Part shown: positions 23,124-23,682 of the stretch, piece after piece
Position numbering within the stretch: the first letter of the stretch is position 1
Layout of the letters: each line of letters begins with the position of its first letter
Position numbers and translations under genes: made by a program
Assembly: GCA_964491535.1 (NCBI GenBank)
Contig: CAZBGR010000009.1
Location: 1-23,682, forward strand
Length of the DNA: 23,682 bases
DNA from: CAZBGR01 sp964491535
GTDB taxonomy: Bacteria > Bacillota_I > Bacilli_A > RF39 > UBA660
Direction of reading: 5' to 3'
The notes under the pieces: model-generated
Seen by the model: the letters and a program-made list of their open reading frames with translations, nothing else
The model's database searches: none
Told to the model about the DNA's origin: nothing

Positions 23124-23682
23124 ATGAAAAAAACAATGGGTTTTTCGACAATTGAATTATTAGTTAGCTTTATTATTATATCCTTTTTAATGATTGCTAT
23201 GTTTAAATCAGTATTAACTTTAACTGAAAAGTTATTTTATTATCAACATACAGCTAGGTTAACTGTTTTTAGAGGAAACCTTATGAATGCTATTGAAAAG
23301 GATTTGATGGAAAATGGATATTCAAAGATTGAAGAATGTTATGAAGGTAGTAATAATTGTTATATTTTAAGGTTTGCCAATCAAAAATCTAAAACTTTAA
23401 AATTAGATATAGAAGAAAAGGTTGTTACTTATGGAACTTTTGGAGAAAGATTACCTAAAGGAGCAAAATTTGATGGAGATATATTAATTAATAATGTAGT
23501 TATGGAGATAGAAAATGGTTCAAAAACAATAGTGCAAATAACAATTCCTATTATTAGTGAAATTTTTAATTTTGATTATAGTGCAAATGTTATTTATCAA
23601 GATAGTGAGGTTGAAGAAGGCGTTTTGTTAGCTTCTATTATTCAAAATGGTGAGGCTACAGAAGAAAAAAATATAGGAAGTT
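23124..23682 (+). CDS. Second pseudopilin (GspJ/ComGF-like layout), 3' end beyond the window
   Basis: An open frame from ATG 23124 to the window end (186 codons, no stop). The prepilin signal reads MKKTMG and then FSTIELLVSFIIISFLMIAMF; cleavage is expected after Gly6, with Glu at +5. A longer globular part follows, with Cys pairs near residues 79 and 86 (EECYEGSNNCYI) that could form a disulfide. The length suggests a minor pseudopilin such as GspJ or ComGF, but this is a guess. The SD ggggag (23112-23117), overlapping the preceding stop region, supports the start. It is co-transcribed with the upstream pseudopilin. Confidence 0.85.
   Translation, partial: MKKTMGFSTIELLVSFIIISFLMIAMFKSVLTLTEKLFYYQHTARLTVFRGNLMNAIEKDLMENGYSKIEECYEGSNNCYILRFANQKSKTLKLDIEEKVVTYGTFGERLPKGAKFDGDILINNVVMEIENGSKTIVQITIPIISEIFNFDYSANVIYQDSEVEEGVLLASIIQNGEATEEKNIGS

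Overview
The window comes from a very AT-rich, low-GC bacterium of the Firmicutes/Tenericutes border, probably a wall-bearing relative of the Mollicutes such as an uncultured gut Bacilli lineage. This placement is inferred from gene content; no 16S is present. TGA is used as a stop codon (end of rnfC, the RnfD-G fusion and the methylase) and Trp is read from TGG, so this is not a Mycoplasma/Spiroplasma-type code. Peptidoglycan and division genes (mltG, a NodB deacetylase, ezrA, ftsK/spoIIIE) argue for a cell wall.

Layout. Positions 1-486 hold the 3' end of a 23S rRNA gene and a 5S rRNA gene. A hairpin follows whose 3' arm contains the Shine-Dalgarno (SD) sequence of a secreted, membrane-anchored protein of unknown function. 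Next come a SpoIIAA-like STAS protein and a SigF-like sigma factor in tandem, without the SpoIIAB kinase that normally sits between them. After a clear terminator and a good promoter come mltG, an ftsK/spoIIIE translocase, a YebC-family gene, a small membrane coiled-coil protein overlapping a polysaccharide deacetylase, and an MgtA-type P-type ATPase. At 11.5-13.3 kb lies a type II restriction-modification module: a D12-class adenine methyltransferase overlapping an EcoRI-family endonuclease.

Positions 13.4-17.8 kb carry a remodelled Rnf operon: rnfC, an rnfD-rnfG fusion, a 31-residue single-TM ORF in the usual rnfG position, rnfE, rnfA, and an RnfB that keeps only its membrane anchor and first Fe-S domain. 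Rnf complexes couple electron flow between ferredoxin and NAD to ion transport. Here the architecture suggests a compacted complex or a different electron donor. The operon converges on rpsD (ribosomal protein S4, minus strand), which has a strong promoter and a leader that folds into a pseudoknot typical of S4 autoregulation.

The last part holds ezrA, a NodB-fold protein that has lost its catalytic residues, a minus-strand GspE/PilB/ComGA-type ATPase, and divergently transcribed pseudopilin genes. The second pseudopilin gene runs off the window. Together these indicate a type IV pilus, type II secretion or competence-type pseudopilus.

Several genes use an SD in the GGTGA(T) register (complementary to the ATCACC part of the 16S 3' end) close to the start codon. 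This moves the likely starts of ezrA and the GspE-like ATPase to TTG codons and supports translation of the 31-residue rnf ORF.
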